A DNA stretch of 5,309 nucleotides. Origin: a candidate division TA06 bacterium DG_78 (GTDB lineage: Bacteria > Hydrothermota > Tepidihabitantia > SM23-42). The notes beneath the pieces were generated by a model. It was not told the origin of the DNA. It saw nothing but the letters and a program-made list of their open reading frames with translations, and did not search any database. Where the stretch lies: the NCBI GenBank assembly GCA_001303225.1, contig LJNI01000159.1:1-5309 (forward strand), read 5' to 3'. The number at the start of each line of letters is the position of its first letter. Positions within the stretch are counted from its first letter, which is position 1. This document shows positions 5,098 through 5,309 of this stretch, one piece after another. The translations under genes were made by a program, and so were the position numbers.

Positions 5098-5155
5098 GCC
5101 GGGGTGATGGAATTTGGTAGACATAGCGGACTTTCGAAGAACCCCGACATCTCTA
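5098..5155 (+). repeat. 58-nt repeat resembling the 5' half of tRNA-Leu, copy 1
   Basis: GCCGGGG (acceptor 5' strand), TG, ATG/CAT D-stem and the loop GAATTTGGTAGA are typical of bacterial tRNA-Leu; GCGGACT then looks like the 5' side of an anticodon arm. After that the match ends: no complementary TCCGC, no long variable arm, no GGTTCRA T-loop. CCCCGAC (5142-5148) can close on GCCGGGG with one mismatch, giving a small tRNA-like fold. It differs from copy 2 by a single base (A at 5141, T at 5295). It is not a functional tRNA gene as seen. Confidence 0.7.
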
Positions 5156-5157
5156 GG

Positions 5158-5214
5158 GGATCGAAGATCCTGCGTTTCTTTCGCAGGAAAAATCCTATCG
5201 CCACAAAGGCGATA
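5158..5214 (+). other. Three short hairpins in the inter-repeat segment
   Basis: GGATC-GAA-GATCC (5158-5170); TCCTGCG (5168-5174) with CGCAGGA (5182-5188) around TTTCTTT; TATCGCC (5196-5202) with GGCGATA (5208-5214) around ACAAA. All stems are perfect; the first two overlap by three bases and cannot form fully together. The GGGG at 5156-5159 can also pair with the CCCC at 5142-5145 of the preceding repeat. Confidence 0.5.
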
Positions 5215-5251
5215 CTAAGCTGAAGGATTGAATTTGATTGAGTTCTTAAAT

Positions 5252-5309
5252 GCCGGGGTGATGGAATTTGGTAGACATAGCGGACTTTCGAAGATCCCCG
5301 ACATCTCTA
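5252..5309 (+). repeat. 58-nt tRNA-Leu-like repeat, copy 2 (at window edge)
   Basis: Identical to copy 1 except for T at 5295, at a period of 154 bases, and it continues to the last base of the window. That both copies share the non-tRNA end GACATCTCTA shows the repeat unit includes more than the tRNA-like part, and its right boundary is unknown. The array may extend beyond the window. Confidence 0.7.

Larger units (their letters stand above)
4819..5309. other. About 490 bp without a credible protein gene: hairpins, promoter, repeats
   Basis: After the HTH-ATPase stop the sequence holds the rest of the TTGACAAT trio, two hairpins (4884-4945), a consensus promoter (4969-4996), a heptamer inverted repeat (5007-5080), and a GC-rich hairpin (5081-5095). 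Two copies of a tRNA-Leu-like 58-nt repeat follow, with further hairpins between them. The one longer open frame, on the minus strand at 5001-5204, runs across these repeats and hairpins and has no family resemblance. No T-tailed intrinsic terminator for the rightward gene is seen. Confidence 0.7.

Noticed and set aside
5098..5180. Functional tRNA-Leu gene
   Set aside because: The 3' anticodon strand, variable arm, T arm with GGTTCRA and a matching acceptor 3' strand at the right distance are absent in copy 1; copy 2 shows the same departure before the window ends.
5001..5204. Minus-strand 67-codon frame over the heptamer and tRNA-like repeats
   Set aside because: It runs across inverted heptamers, hairpins and a tRNA-derived repeat, has no RBS and no family resemblance; repeats easily leave such frames open.
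5098..5309. CRISPR array
   Set aside because: The repeat is 58 bases and the single spacer 96 bases, both too long, and the repeat clearly derives from a tRNA-like sequence; no cas gene nearby.

Overview
The window suggests an uncultivated, moderately AT-rich bacterium outside the well-known phyla. The best clue is the large minus-strand gene: an exported protein built of WTxTYGG...DGGYIIxGYT repeats with a FlgD-like/T9SS type A-like C-terminal domain. This architecture is common in the FCB superphylum and in candidate lineages such as WOR-3 (Stahlbacteria). The promoters look like ordinary TTGACA/TATAAT boxes rather than the Bacteroidetes type, which fits a candidate-phylum relative better than true Bacteroidetes. 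The lineage is an inference; there is no rRNA or complete marker gene here.

Layout. (1) 1-603, minus: the N-terminal 201 codons of folD (bifunctional methylene-tetrahydrofolate dehydrogenase/cyclohydrolase), running off the left edge, with its own RBS and promoter at 608-655. (2) 728-770: a strong intrinsic terminator for the next gene. (3) 784-3381, minus: an 865-residue secreted protein with a signal peptide, 14 tandem repeats of about 52 residues and a C-terminal sorting/FlgD-like domain. (4) 3382-3801: a rich regulatory region. It holds a sigma-54-type -24/-12 promoter with upstream palindromes for the secreted protein. On the other strand are a sigma-70-type promoter followed by a heptamer repeat, then the promoter of the rightward gene. 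(5) 3802-4818, plus: a 338-residue protein with an N-terminal winged HTH, a GHKL (histidine-kinase-like) ATPase domain and a C-terminal STAS-like (DUF4325) domain. (6) 4819-5309: no credible protein gene, but a series of hairpins, a second promoter plus heptamer element, and two copies (154-bp period) of a 58-nt repeat that looks like the 5' half of a leucine tRNA.

The most interesting part is the block around the HTH-ATPase gene. Three TTGACAAT boxes with start-to-start offsets of 23 and 11 nt lie just upstream of the start codon, and a second trio with identical offsets overlaps the stop codon. Outside these, a promoter plus heptamer repeat also occurs on both sides in direct orientation. 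The gene is therefore nested inside two sets of direct repeats, which suggests either paired operators for autoregulation or a cassette formed by duplication or mobility. Right of it, a predicted promoter fires into a long structured region that enters the tRNA-Leu-like repeats, a candidate for an undescribed structured RNA or a tRNA-derived repeat family. folD is housekeeping and appears unrelated to the other genes.
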